Part shown: piece by piece, positions 53,281-62,035 of the stretch
Layout: each line of letters starts with the position of its first letter
Numbering within the stretch: the first letter of the stretch is position 1
NCBI RefSeq assembly: GCF_001748245.1
Contig: NZ_BDFO01000001.1
Span: 3,280,509 to 3,344,508, forward strand
Source: Oligoflexus tunisiensis
GTDB taxonomy: Bacteria; Bdellovibrionota_B; Oligoflexia; Oligoflexales; Oligoflexaceae
DNA: 64,000 bases
Reading direction: 5' to 3'
Translations under genes and position numbers: made by a program
The notes under the pieces: generated by a model
What the model saw: the letters and a program-made list of their open reading frames with translations, nothing else
Databases searched by the model: none
What the model was told of the DNA's origin: nothing

Positions 53281-54330
53281 TTAAGGAAGATCAAGCGGGC
53301 CGTGCAGCACGCAAACGATCGGATAATGATCGGAGGGCAGCTGGCGCCGATCGAAAAAACTGGTCGGCAGCATGATCTCCTGGTCCTCGTTTTCAAAGCG
53401 ATAACGGTAGACATAGGTCTGATCATGATCGAGCTGCACCCGCAGGGATTTCGGCAGAAAGATATAGTCGAGCTGCTGGGCGTGCAGTTTTCGATTGATG
53501 AAGGTCACATGGGTGAGGCGCTCATGTTTGGGACGACCCACCAGCCTCAGCACGTCCTCCAGATCCGTGTGCTTATAGATGGGAATAAACTCCGGTGCGG
53601 TTTCATCACGGGACGCATTGCCGTTGAAGTCGCCCATGATCATGACCGGGGCGCCGTGCTCTTGCTGCAGATTCGCGTAAATCTCGATCAGAGCCTTCAC
53701 TTCCGCCGCCCGCCGCACCTGGCCGCCGGGATCGATGCCTTCCATGTCAAAGCCCGATTTCAAATGGACCATCAGGATAATGAGGAGAAGCTCCTGCTTC
53801 TCATTGCGCACGAAGAGGGCGGGAATATCCCGGGAAAGACGCCGCTCCTCGGGCTTGCCAAGGTCCATGTAACCCGCAGCCTGCGCAGCGATATGAAATT
53901 TCACGGGATCATCTTCATGCGGATAGGTGAAGGGCACACGCCAGTGCTGATGCGTGAGCAGCTCCACCTTCAGCGGCAGGCCCTTTTTCACCAGAAAACC
54001 GTTTTCAATGCCGCGATGCGAAGAGGAGGGAATCAGGAGGACGTCATAGGCATCGTGCAGGAACCATTCATTGAAACGCAGGAGGGACCCGTGGCCGCCG
54101 ACTTCACACATGCCGATGATATCCGGGTCTTCATCCGCGATCATCTGGGCCATGCCACGCAGCTGAGCCAGGGATTTCAAACGCGTTTCATCCTGGGCCA
54201 GGAGCTGCCACTGCTGCTCGGACAGTTCCTCCAAATCGCTTTTCGAAATGTCATAGGCAGGATTCAAAAATAGATCCTGCGCGTTATACGAAACAAGTTT
54301 CAGCTGATGCGGCCAATTTTTCCCAGACAC
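53281..54330 (-). CDS. Endonuclease/exonuclease/phosphatase (EEP) family protein
   Basis: 349 residues from a GTG at 54330 (GGAAGGG six bases upstream; a TTG at 54348 is an alternative). EEP active-site motifs are in order: VSYNAQDLF, IIGMCEVGG (metal Glu), MVHLKSGFD, VMIMGDFNGNAS (Asp and Asn) and LPSDHYPIVCVL (SDH catalytic pair). The family includes DNases, sphingomyelinases and inositol phosphatases. There is no signal peptide, so it is cytoplasmic. It is first in an apparent operon with the Old Yellow Enzyme. Confidence 0.9.
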   Translation of the reverse strand: MSGKNWPHQLKLVSYNAQDLFLNPAYDISKSDLEELSEQQWQLLAQDETRLKSLAQLRGMAQMIADEDPDIIGMCEVGGHGSLLRFNEWFLHDAYDVLLIPSSSHRGIENGFLVKKGLPLKVELLTHQHWRVPFTYPHEDDPVKFHIAAQAAGYMDLGKPEERRLSRDIPALFVRNEKQELLLIILMVHLKSGFDMEGIDPGGQVRRAAEVKALIEIYANLQQEHGAPVMIMGDFNGNASRDETAPEFIPIYKHTDLEDVLRLVGRPKHERLTHVTFINRKLHAQQLDYIFLPKSLRVQLDHDQTYVYRYRFENEDQEIMLPTSFFDRRQLPSDHYPIVCVLHGPLDLP

Positions 54331-54409
54331 GGATACCCTTCCTCGCAAGGTGACAAGTCAAAATCCTTGTGATAAACGTGGTCCAGCTGGAGCCACAGGG
54401 AGGCAGGCG

Positions 54410-55351
54410 ATGGCTGATCAAAACCGCCGCTATCTCAAAGATCGCGCGGATCCTCGCAGCCCTTTCCAGGTGCTGCGCAACCGAAGAAAGGGATTTCTGC
54501 CGGAATGGACAACCGCGCACAAAGGTCAGGTTTATGTGGCCAGCTGCGACGGCTTGAAGAGTGGTGTCTATAAAATAGGCAAATCCACGGATCATTTCAG
54601 CCGACGTTCCCAGGCCCTTTCGCAGCCGACCGGCGCCCCCGGCTTTTATTTTCCCGTCTACCGCTTCGAAAGCGATCTATTCGATCAACTGGAAAAGGAT
54701 ATCTTCCAAACTCTGCAGGCCTATCGTCTGCACCGCCGCAAGGAGTTTGTCGAATGCCCCCTCGAGCAGATTGTCAAAAACCTGCGCAGGAGGCAAAGGG
54801 AATGTGCACCTGAACTGGGATTTGCGGAGCACTTTTATTATCCCATCGAGGAATTCGAAGCCTTTATCACAGAGCTCTACCAGGACCTGCTTCTGCATCC
54901 GGGGCCCGAGAAGTGGCCTTTGATCTGCATCTTTCTCTCCCTGATCACCGGCCTGGCCCCTGCGGACGTGCTCATCCGGATCGGGCATCAAAGGGAGGCG
55001 CTGCCGCCGCTCCTCGGGGGGCTGATCGCAGCGGATGATGTGGTGTGGCTGACCGCCTATCTTCGCAGTCTTCTGCGTCATGGGCATGTTCCCTTTGCGG
55101 AAGATCTGGAGGATGAGTCTCTGGAATGGTCACTCGCGTGGCTGGAGGAAAGGCTTTGGGATGCCATCCATGCTTCGCCCTTTTTGCGAAAAATCCAAGC
55201 CTTCAGTGATCTGCCTTCGACCGAAAGTTTTTGCCACATGCTTCACCGCAAGGCCTGTCAGTACTGGGGCGAAGAGCTGCCCGAAGCCCACGCGGACCTG
55301 GAGCGTGCTCTGGAAAGGATGCGCTCCCGCCTCGACTTCCACTTTATTTAA
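54410..55351 (+). CDS. T5orf172/MUG113 (GIY-YIG-like) domain protein
   Basis: 313 residues from the ATG at 54410 (GGGAGG six bases upstream). Residues about 40-130 match the T5orf172 variety of GIY-YIG nuclease: GQVYVASCDGLKSGVYKIGKS, RRSQALSQPTGAPGFYFPVYRF, LEKDIFQTLQAYRLHRRKEFVEC (with Arg and Glu in place). The remaining ~180 residues are helical and of unknown family. Such domains occur in phage, mobile-element and defence proteins. It is divergent from the EEP gene by about 80 bases. Confidence 0.8.
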   Translation: MADQNRRYLKDRADPRSPFQVLRNRRKGFLPEWTTAHKGQVYVASCDGLKSGVYKIGKSTDHFSRRSQALSQPTGAPGFYFPVYRFESDLFDQLEKDIFQTLQAYRLHRRKEFVECPLEQIVKNLRRRQRECAPELGFAEHFYYPIEEFEAFITELYQDLLLHPGPEKWPLICIFLSLITGLAPADVLIRIGHQREALPPLLGGLIAADDVVWLTAYLRSLLRHGHVPFAEDLEDESLEWSLAWLEERLWDAIHASPFLRKIQAFSDLPSTESFCHMLHRKACQYWGEELPEAHADLERALERMRSRLDFHFI

Positions 55352-55400
55352 GCCCCGATTCGTCCGATGAAACCAGGGACATGGCAAACCAAGGACAAGC

Positions 55401-57422
55401 ATGCAGCCGCCGGGTTTTTTGCGCAATCAGCTGGGCGAACAGGAACTCACCAAACTGGTGAGGCAGGCCGCGATTTTTTGCTCCATCATGTACCTGCCCT
55501 TTTCCTATATATACCCACTGGTCCTGGGACCTCAGACCGTCGACCCTTTTTGGGAACGCCTTGTCCTGTCGACGATCGCGTTGTTTGGCCTGCTCCTGCC
55601 GCGCTTTCCGCAAACCCGTCCATGGATCCAGGCTTTCATTTACGGACTCTGTTTTCTTTTCTCGGGGCATCTTTTCTTTCTGGTTTGCCGCAATGACCTG
55701 AATGTCGCTTATCAGTTGGGCTACATCTGTGTGGTGGCGCTGATTGCTTTCTATCTGGATACGAATATCATCTTCTGTCTGTATGTCCTCTACAACGGCC
55801 TGCTGATCGCGGCGTCCCTCCTGTACAAGGTTTCCTACGACAATCTCCTCTTCGGCATGATCATCGCCACGATCCTTGGCATCGATTGGCTGGCTCTCAT
55901 GTCCCGTCTGCGGGTGATGAAATCCTTGCGGGAGAGTCGCGCCGAAGTCATGCATAAAAATCGGAAGATCCAATCCATCCTGGAAAACATTCAGCAGGGG
56001 GTTCTGATCATTGAAGATGCCGACGGCCGGATCGGCGACGAATGTTCGACTTTCCTCTATCGCCTGATGGATGGCAGGAACCCGGATGAACTCCGGAATC
56101 TCCGCCAAATCCTGGAACGCACGCAGCTCACTCAGGATCAGGTGGAGCAGGTGCTATCGGTCGTTTGCTGCATCATCCATGAAGATGAAGTCTCCTTTGC
56201 GATCAACTATCATCTTTTTCCAAGGACCCTGATTGAAGGACGGGGACAGGCCACCCGGCAGCTTGAGCTGGACTGGAATCCCATCATCGACAGCCGCGGC
56301 CGGGTCAGTCACATCCTGGTCTGCATTCGGGATGTCACGGAACTGAATAAGTTGCGGCGCGATGCCGCCCGCGGCCAGCAGGAATTCACGCTGCTGGCTG
56401 AGCTGGTGAATATTCCGCGGGAGCGGCGCGGCAACGCCCTGGATTCGTCGGCGAATCTTATGGAGCAAATGATCACAGTGCGTGAGGCGTCCCCGATCCT
56501 CCTTCTGCGGCTTTTGCATACCTTGAAAGGCAATGCGCGCACGTTTGGGCTTTTAACCCTGGCCCAGGCAGCCCATGATTGCGAAAGCCAGATTATGCAG
56601 GGCCAGGCGTCAGGACCGGAACCCCTGGAACCGTTGAAGCGATTGGTGCAGGACTATCGCACGATCGCCGAGCACAAGCTGGATCATCAAAGTCAGAGCC
56701 ATCATTATGTATCCCTGCCGCGCGATCAGTGGAAGGCTGCCGTGGCGGCCCTGGATCACTTGCCATCTCATCAGCGTCAGGGTCTGCAGGCGCTCTATGA
56801 TCTTGTGCAGAGTTCCCGCACGCAGACGTTCCAGAATGTTCTGGCCCCCCAATTGGAAAGTCTTCCGCCATTGGCAGCAGAACTCGGCAGGAAAGCGCCG
56901 GTGGTGCATATTGAAGATCCTGGCTTTCAGCTGCAGCCGGAGGGTGCTGAACTGATCCACCATGCTTTCCTTCATCTTTTACGCAATGCCCTCGATCACG
57001 GCATTGAAAACCCGGCGGACCGGCAGAAGGCGCAGAAGCCATTGGAAGGCCATATCTGGTGCATTTTAAAGGACGCGCATGAGGGACTCGAAATCCATGT
57101 GCAGGATGATGGTCGCGGCTTGAACCTGACCGCCATCGAACAGAAGGCACGCGTCAACGGCCTGATCGCGGCGCATGAAGTGATGCCCCCCCAAAAGATC
57201 GCAGAGTTCATTTTCCATCCAGGCTTTTCCACCCGGGACGCCGTGACAGAGATTTCAGGCCGCGGCGTGGGCCTGGATGCCGTGCGCGCGATGCTGGAAC
57301 AGGCTGGTGGTGGCATTCGCATCGTTCTTGAGGACGTCACGAAGCCTGATTCCGTTGCGTTCCGCTTTATCCTGCGCCTGCCGTCTCAGTGCGTGACACC
57401 CCGAATGCCCTTGACGGCATAA
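55401..57422 (+). CDS. Membrane-anchored CheA-like histidine kinase
   Basis: 673 residues. Residues about 25-185 hold six membrane helices (7TM-like sensor region). A linker and PAS-like region (SILENIQQGVLIIEDADGRI) leads to an HPt domain with LLRLLHTLKGNARTFGL (phospho-acceptor His373). A CheA-type dimerisation and ATPase module follows: HAFLHLLRNALDHGIEN (N box), IHVQDDGRGLN (G1) and FSTRDAVTEISGRGVGLDAV (G2). There is no CheW-like domain at the end, so it is not a chemotaxis-array kinase. No response regulator is adjacent. The last 37 bases overlap the methyltransferase gene antisense. Confidence 0.9.
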   Translation: MQPPGFLRNQLGEQELTKLVRQAAIFCSIMYLPFSYIYPLVLGPQTVDPFWERLVLSTIALFGLLLPRFPQTRPWIQAFIYGLCFLFSGHLFFLVCRNDLNVAYQLGYICVVALIAFYLDTNIIFCLYVLYNGLLIAASLLYKVSYDNLLFGMIIATILGIDWLALMSRLRVMKSLRESRAEVMHKNRKIQSILENIQQGVLIIEDADGRIGDECSTFLYRLMDGRNPDELRNLRQILERTQLTQDQVEQVLSVVCCIIHEDEVSFAINYHLFPRTLIEGRGQATRQLELDWNPIIDSRGRVSHILVCIRDVTELNKLRRDAARGQQEFTLLAELVNIPRERRGNALDSSANLMEQMITVREASPILLLRLLHTLKGNARTFGLLTLAQAAHDCESQIMQGQASGPEPLEPLKRLVQDYRTIAEHKLDHQSQSHHYVSLPRDQWKAAVAALDHLPSHQRQGLQALYDLVQSSRTQTFQNVLAPQLESLPPLAAELGRKAPVVHIEDPGFQLQPEGAELIHHAFLHLLRNALDHGIENPADRQKAQKPLEGHIWCILKDAHEGLEIHVQDDGRGLNLTAIEQKARVNGLIAAHEVMPPQKIAEFIFHPGFSTRDAVTEISGRGVGLDAVRAMLEQAGGGIRIVLEDVTKPDSVAFRFILRLPSQCVTPRMPLTA

Positions 57423-58162
57423 CCCATATAGCCGAGGCGCAGACTTTCCGTAAACTGAAACGCAAAGTCCGGATGCACCCGCCGCCTCAAAAGCGAAGCC
57501 CAGAACGGCCATTGCAGAAAACGGGGGCGCAGGCCTTGAAAGGCTTTGACCTGAAGTCCCGCGAGAGCAGCCATGGTTGATAATTCCTCGGGCTTGATAA
57601 AGAGATGCCAGACGTGAAAGTGCTTCGGACAGTCGCGGGCGATCAACTCCACGGCATGTATGGCCAGAAATTTTGCGGGCAGCGTGCGGTTGAATGTATA
57701 AAAAATCAAAAGACCCTGGGGTTTGAGCACGCGGGCCGCTTCGGCAATGGCGCGTGCGGGTTCATTCACATGCTCCAGAAAATCCATCATCAGCACGGCA
57801 TCGAAAGCACGATCCTCAAAGGGCAACCGATACGCATCCGCGCTTCTATAGGCGACGCGTGAATTCTTCGGTGCGTGACGGCGCGCCACCGCCAGGGATC
57901 CGGCCGACTGATCGATGCCGGTCACGCGATAGCCATCAGCCGCCAGGCCGTTGGACAGAAAGCCGGCGCCACAGCCGACGTCGAGCACACGCGCGCCGGG
58001 GGCGAGCTGATTTTGTTTGAAAATGCCTCGCACATAATCAAGTTTCAAGACGGATTCGGCCCTCAGAAGGGCGATGATATGCTCATCATCATTGTACCAG
58101 CGTTCGCCCAGGTCGTCGTAGAACTGATTGTTCACCGCGGGTTCGGCTATGTTTGCGGTCAT
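57386..58162 (-). CDS. UbiG-like class I SAM methyltransferase
   Basis: 258 residues from the ATG at 58162. FYDDLGERWYNDDEHIIALLRAESVLKLDYV at the start and RVLDVGCGAGFLSNGLAADGYRVTGIDQS (SAM loop), MMDFLEHVNEPARAI and LIFYTFNRTLPAKFLAIHAVELI resemble UbiG-type O-methyltransferases acting on polyprenyl-phenols. In this operon the likely substrate is the alkyl-resorcinol, pyrone or quinol made by the type III polyketide synthase. It overlaps the upstream membrane protein gene by 74 bases, which suggests coupled translation. Confidence 0.9.
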   Translation of the reverse strand: MTANIAEPAVNNQFYDDLGERWYNDDEHIIALLRAESVLKLDYVRGIFKQNQLAPGARVLDVGCGAGFLSNGLAADGYRVTGIDQSAGSLAVARRHAPKNSRVAYRSADAYRLPFEDRAFDAVLMMDFLEHVNEPARAIAEAARVLKPQGLLIFYTFNRTLPAKFLAIHAVELIARDCPKHFHVWHLFIKPEELSTMAALAGLQVKAFQGLRPRFLQWPFWASLLRRRVHPDFAFQFTESLRLGYMGYAVKGIRGVTH

Positions 58163-58601
58163 GGTAAACATTCCAGTAGAGATGTTGATAAAGACCCCAC
58201 ACCAAAATGATGGGAGGCAGCATTTTTAAAGTGGGATGATGCGGCTGCAGAAACCAGATCAGACCTGTTGTCAGAAGAATGGGACCATGCAGGACAAACA
58301 GCAGAGCATGGCACCATTGTTCGGCGCCGCTGCAGGCGGAAGCGTGAATCCACTCATCCTTGGTAATAAAAACGCAGGATGCGAAGGCCAGGCCTCCATA
58401 GACAGCAAGCCAGGTCGGTGTTGGTGTGAGAAAAGCCGGCACCAAAAGGGCCAACAGAAAGAGGCTGGTATCAGCCACGTGTCCCCAGCGTTCAAACGGG
58501 GGCAGGCCGCGGCGGCGATGGAAAACAAATTCATCCATCACCATGATCATGCCTTGCATCAGGACCAGACTGAATAAGAGTATACTCAGGAACACCTGCA
58601 T
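58089..58601 (-). CDS. Membrane protein of the type III PKS operon
   Basis: 170 residues from the ATG at 58601 (GGAG five bases upstream). Five hydrophobic segments: VFLSILLFSLVLMQGMIMVMDE, VADTSLFLLALLVPAFL, LAVYGGLAFASCVFI, ALLFVLHGPILLTTGLIWFL and MLPPIILVWGLYQHLYWNVYH. DEFVFHRRRGLPPFERWGH and HDRKHSRTR carry conserved-looking His and Arg residues at the membrane edge, which could act in desaturation, hydroxylation or binding of the PKS lipid. The family is not named with certainty. It is encoded between the synthase and methyltransferase, overlapping the latter. Confidence 0.8.
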   Translation of the reverse strand: MQVFLSILLFSLVLMQGMIMVMDEFVFHRRRGLPPFERWGHVADTSLFLLALLVPAFLTPTPTWLAVYGGLAFASCVFITKDEWIHASACSGAEQWCHALLFVLHGPILLTTGLIWFLQPHHPTLKMLPPIILVWGLYQHLYWNVYHDRKHSRTRGEQSVLRRPGRTLVQ

Positions 58602-58615
58602 GCCGTCTCCCCTCA

Positions 58616-59749
58616 TCAGACATCCTTAGCCAAAAGATTCATCATCAAAGTCAGGCCCGGTCCAAAGGCGAGGGAAACGATGCGTTCGCCGGCTTTCACA
58701 CGAGGATCGGCCTGCATGGAAGCCCAGATATAGGGGAGGGTGCTGGATGACATGTTTCCATATTGATGCAAAATCATCTTGCTGTGACGCACCGCCTCGT
58801 CATCCAGCTCCAGATTGCGCTGCACGGTTTCAATAATCAAAGGTCCACCGGGATGGACGGCGAAGCGATCAATGTCATGAATCCTCAGTCCATGCCCACT
58901 GAGAAACTGGCTGACGTTATCTTTTAAGACTTCACCAATTTTCAGCCCCACTTTCCGGCTCAACACCATACGAAAGTGGGAATCCCCCGGCCGCCAGGTC
59001 ATGCAATCCGTGGAATCCGGAATCAAGGTTTCCGCATGATCGAGCAGCGCCAGGCATTGCGGTGATCGGTGGCGACTGAGATCCATGCGCGCCGCACCAT
59101 CCGCAAAGAGGATATTCGCCACGATCTGATCCGCTTCCGAGGCGCTGGGGGCCAAGTGCAGACTGCAAAACTCCACTGAGAAAATGCTGACCGTCCTGTG
59201 ATTGTTCTGACTACGCAGCAGTTCGGCCGCCAGATTCAAGGCTGGAACGGATGCATAGCAGCCCATGTGCCCGAGCTTTAAGAGGCGGGTTTGGGACTGC
59301 CAGCCCTTGTCGAGGAGAAGTTTTTGGGCCGTGTAAGGCGCATCGTAGCCAGTGCAGGAAACTTCGATGCAGTAGGCGGGCGCCTCCGTCGCATCCTGAA
59401 AAGCTGCACGAGCCATTGGTAATGCCTGCTCCGCAAATATCTGCATGCGTCGTTCCAAGGGCGGCGCCATCCAAGGTGTCGCTGTTCCATCCACGCGACT
59501 GTCGTCTTTAAAGAGCACCATGCTCCTCCAATCGTCATGGCTGTAGTCGCGCAGGACAGAGCGGCGGAAACCGATGCTGGCATTGCCGAGGAAACGTTCA
59601 TAAAGCTGCAGACCCCGGTTCTGTTTGGGCTCGTCCCCCTGGTTTTCCGCCTTGCTGCGCTGCAAGGCCTTCATCAGCCACCCTATGGCTGCTTTTTGTT
59701 CCAGTCCATACGGAGCCTCAACAGGGACGATGCGATTGAGATAAACCAT
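58616..59749 (-). CDS. Type III polyketide synthase (chalcone/stilbene synthase family)
   Basis: 377 residues from the ATG at 59749 (AGGTGG six bases upstream). The triad is complete: Cys164 in LGHMGCYASVPAL, His299 in FAVHPGGPLII and Asn332 in YGNMSSSTLPYI. The thiolase fold is seen in IEVSCTGYDAP and VNILFADGAAR-like strands. Such enzymes extend an acyl-CoA or acyl-ACP starter with malonyl-CoA to make alkyl-resorcinols or alkyl-pyrones. The downstream membrane protein and UbiG-like methyltransferase would tailor the product, as in lipid-quinol pathways of other bacteria. The start lies 112 bases from a 28-bp dyad. Confidence 0.95.
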   Translation of the reverse strand: MVYLNRIVPVEAPYGLEQKAAIGWLMKALQRSKAENQGDEPKQNRGLQLYERFLGNASIGFRRSVLRDYSHDDWRSMVLFKDDSRVDGTATPWMAPPLERRMQIFAEQALPMARAAFQDATEAPAYCIEVSCTGYDAPYTAQKLLLDKGWQSQTRLLKLGHMGCYASVPALNLAAELLRSQNNHRTVSIFSVEFCSLHLAPSASEADQIVANILFADGAARMDLSRHRSPQCLALLDHAETLIPDSTDCMTWRPGDSHFRMVLSRKVGLKIGEVLKDNVSQFLSGHGLRIHDIDRFAVHPGGPLIIETVQRNLELDDEAVRHSKMILHQYGNMSSSTLPYIWASMQADPRVKAGERIVSLAFGPGLTLMMNLLAKDV

Positions 59750-59860
59750 GGCCATCCACCTGACACTTGGACATTGATGCGGAGCTGCCGCTCGATCACG
59801 GCCGTCCCCGGAGCGAGTGCAATATACGGACCTTATATTGAAAATAGAAAGCGCGGCTGA

Positions 59861-59888
59861 TTCATGGGTTTGAGATCAAACCCATGAA
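59861..59888. promoter_or_regulatory. 28-bp perfect dyad upstream of the PKS operon
   Basis: Two 13-base arms (TTCATGGGTTTGA and its complement) flank a 2-base centre, with a smaller palindrome (59888-59898) next to it. It lies between the PKS ATG (59749) and the stop of the small gene at 59916. It could be a regulator site for the PKS operon or the terminator of the small gene, although no T-run follows on either strand. Confidence 0.5.
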
Positions 59889-59915
59889 CCCCTGGGGTAT
59901 TGTCACTATGATGGC

Positions 59916-60146
59916 TTAACGGCCGGGAACGCCAGCGCCGCCCGAAGCATTGGATTGATGCGTGCGATGTTCGCGACCACGGTGACCACCTTGGCCTGAA
60001 GGCCCTATGTTTCCGCGTTTGTTGTCATGGCCTTCGTTGACATCCACTTGAAACTGACGATCGGCGGCTTCATCCTCATGCAGCTGCTGGGCATGCTTGG
60101 TTGGTTCGCCGCCGGTGTTATGTTTGCCTTTCTTTTTCTGTGCCAT
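59916..60146 (-). CDS. Small hydrophilic Gly/His-rich protein
   Basis: 76 residues from the ATG at 60146 (AAGGAG six bases upstream, excellent). MAQKKKGKHNTGGEPTKHAQQLHEDEA and GPSGQGGHRGREHRTHQSN show a fully hydrophilic, disordered-looking protein with Lys, Gly and His repeats. It might be a stress-associated, nucleic-acid- or metal-binding protein. No family recognised. It is divergent from the membrane protein at 60247. Confidence 0.72.
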   Translation of the reverse strand: MAQKKKGKHNTGGEPTKHAQQLHEDEAADRQFQVDVNEGHDNKRGNIGPSGQGGHRGREHRTHQSNASGGAGVPGR

Positions 60147-60246
60147 GGTCGACTCCTTTGTGAAGAGACCCTTCATGAGCCTTCGCTTTTTGGATTGCAA
60201 TATGCAGGCCGTGTCCCAGATTTTCTTCCAGCCCACGGAGGTTTTT

Positions 60247-60705
60247 ATGCAAATGTCACTGTTCAACGGAGCCCTGGCCGGCCTGGTGGCCACTGTGCCC
60301 ATGACGGGTGCGATGTTTCTGATGCGCCGCTGGCAGCAGCCTCAGGTGCAATCTCTGCCGCCTGAAAAAGTGGCTGATGGAATCGCAAAAAAACTGGAGG
60401 TGGATCAGGACATGGACCGTTCTGAAAAAGCAGCGTTCACCTGGCTTTCCCACTTTGGTTTTGGCACAGGAACCGGCGTTTTGTATCCACTGGTGACACC
60501 CAAACCTGAGGAGCAGAGCGTTCTCAAAGGCATGCTCTTTGGTCTTGGTGTATGGACAGTCAGTTATTCGGGCTGGATCCCGGCTGCTGGCATTCTGCGC
60601 TTCCCCACCAAACAATCCCGGTCCCAGGTCGCCCTTCAGATCATGACGCATCTGGTCTGGGGCGGTGTGCTCGGAGCCCTCACACCGCGTCTGCGATTGC
60701 GGTAA
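60247..60705 (+). CDS. DUF6789/DUF1440-like membrane protein
   Basis: 152 residues from the ATG at 60247 (GGAGG five bases upstream). Hydrophobic segments NGALAGLVATVPMTGAMFLM, HFGFGTGTGVLYPLVT, GMLFGLGVWTVSYSGWIPAAG and IMTHLVWGGVLGALT give four helices. The Pro-Met-Thr helix start and paired Gly motifs resemble YagU/DUF1440-type proteins. The cytoplasmic loop PPEKVADGIAKKL is between helices 1 and 2. Function unknown. Followed by the second S1 protease of the paralogous pair. Confidence 0.8.
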   Translation: MQMSLFNGALAGLVATVPMTGAMFLMRRWQQPQVQSLPPEKVADGIAKKLEVDQDMDRSEKAAFTWLSHFGFGTGTGVLYPLVTPKPEEQSVLKGMLFGLGVWTVSYSGWIPAAGILRFPTKQSRSQVALQIMTHLVWGGVLGALTPRLRLR

Positions 60706-60857
60706 ATCATCCTCCTCTTCGTCATGAACCCGGCTCGCACCCGGATTGCGCGTAAGCCTCAAGCTGAAGCAAGCAGAGGTTCACGAAGTCCGGTAGAGCT
60801 GGACAGGTGAGTTTTGTAGCTCCCCCTGTGTTGATTGAACTGAAGAGGACGAACATC

Positions 60858-61961
60858 ATGATTTTTAAGAAACAGAGAACCCTGCCCCTGCTCCTGAGCA
60901 GCGTCGCTGCTCTCACCACCCTGAATGCCTGCGGAAAAAAAGCCGAAAACAGTGATCTCGATATCGTCGGTGGTCGCCGTGTGACCGCCCAGGATAGCGG
61001 GCCGGAAAAGATCTCAACCGTTGGCCTGAATGGTTGTACAGGAACCATCATTGCCAAGGATTTGATCCTGACGGCGGCGCACTGCTACGATAACTCCGTG
61101 CAGGGCGGTTATGTGCTGTTTGGGATTCAATTCAATGGCCGCGATCGCAAGATCATAAACATTGAAAAGGCCACCGTGAATCGGGCCTATACGGATCCGC
61201 ACAATGATGTGGCCATGCTGAAACTGGCCAGCGATATTCCTGCCGGTTATAAACCCGCAAAACTTCTGCCCGCTGGTGTTTCCTTGACCAATGGTCAGAC
61301 CGTTCGTCAGGCCGGTTATGGTAGTGACAACACACCGAATTCCTTCGGTACCTTGCGCACTGTCGACAGCCGCTATGTGGGTCAAGGCAGTCGCGGTTCC
61401 TTGAGCGTCCGCAATGGCAGCACCGCCGCCTGTAGTGGTGACTCCGGTGGTCCATTGTATGTGCAGCAGAACGGTGAATGGTATGTGGCCGGTATTGCCT
61501 CCACAGCCTACATGGATGCTCAAAGACGTTGCGTCGGCGGCAACGAGTATGCGAGCGTCAGTCAGAACTACAGTATGATTCTTGATATGGCCCGCCAGCT
61601 GACTGGCCGTCAGGATCCTTTGGGAAGCGGCAACGAAGCACCCAAGCCAGATCCAGATGATTTGAATGATCCAACGAAGCCAGCGAAGTTCCAGCTCCTC
61701 GGCGAGCTCACCGAGCAGGGTGATCGTCTGGTCATTCAGGCCAAGAACATCTCAGGTCGTGCGGTACGCAACTGCGAATTTACTCTGACTCCTATTCGCA
61801 GCTTCTATGGCTTTTATCGCGTATCGTATGATTTGACCTTCAGGGTCAGTGAGTCCGCGGCGGATCAGGTTCTGAATCTGACCTTCCAGGACCCTTATGC
61901 GAACGACAGTCGTCTTGGCGAAATCGAAGAGTATTCCGTTAAGAAGACCTGTCAGGAATAA
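60858..61961 (+). CDS. Trypsin-like (S1) serine protease, lipoprotein precursor (paralogue)
   Basis: 367 residues from the ATG at 60858 (AGGA eight bases upstream). Lipobox LNAC gives Cys25, then ten residues to IVGG (Ile36). The triad is His75, Asp117 and Ser196 ([27 protein letters not shown]). Long segments, such as [28 protein letters not shown] and the C-terminal [14 protein letters not shown] domain, are shared with the gene at 23224, so the two are recent duplicates about 37 kb apart. The role is probably surface proteolysis. Confidence 0.95.
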   Translation: MIFKKQRTLPLLLSSVAALTTLNACGKKAENSDLDIVGGRRVTAQDSGPEKISTVGLNGCTGTIIAKDLILTAAHCYDNSVQGGYVLFGIQFNGRDRKIINIEKATVNRAYTDPHNDVAMLKLASDIPAGYKPAKLLPAGVSLTNGQTVRQAGYGSDNTPNSFGTLRTVDSRYVGQGSRGSLSVRNGSTAACSGDSGGPLYVQQNGEWYVAGIASTAYMDAQRRCVGGNEYASVSQNYSMILDMARQLTGRQDPLGSGNEAPKPDPDDLNDPTKPAKFQLLGELTEQGDRLVIQAKNISGRAVRNCEFTLTPIRSFYGFYRVSYDLTFRVSESAADQVLNLTFQDPYANDSRLGEIEEYSVKKTCQE

Positions 61962-61982
61962 GAACAGACCCTTGATCTTCAT

Positions 61983-62035
61983 CCGCCGCTCTCCCTTGTG
62001 CTAAGATCCGAATGCCTAGGCAAGGGAGAAGGCGG
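61983..62035 (+). promoter_or_regulatory. RBS-masking hairpin before the UvrA-like gene
   Basis: CCGCC (61983-61987) with GGCGG (62031-62035), and CTCCCTTG (61991-61998) with CAAGGGAG (62021-62028), form a nested stem. The right arm contains the AAGGGAG ribosome-binding site and ends at the base before the ATG. In mRNA it would block translation until opened. Alternatively it terminates transcription from the protease gene. Confidence 0.55.
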
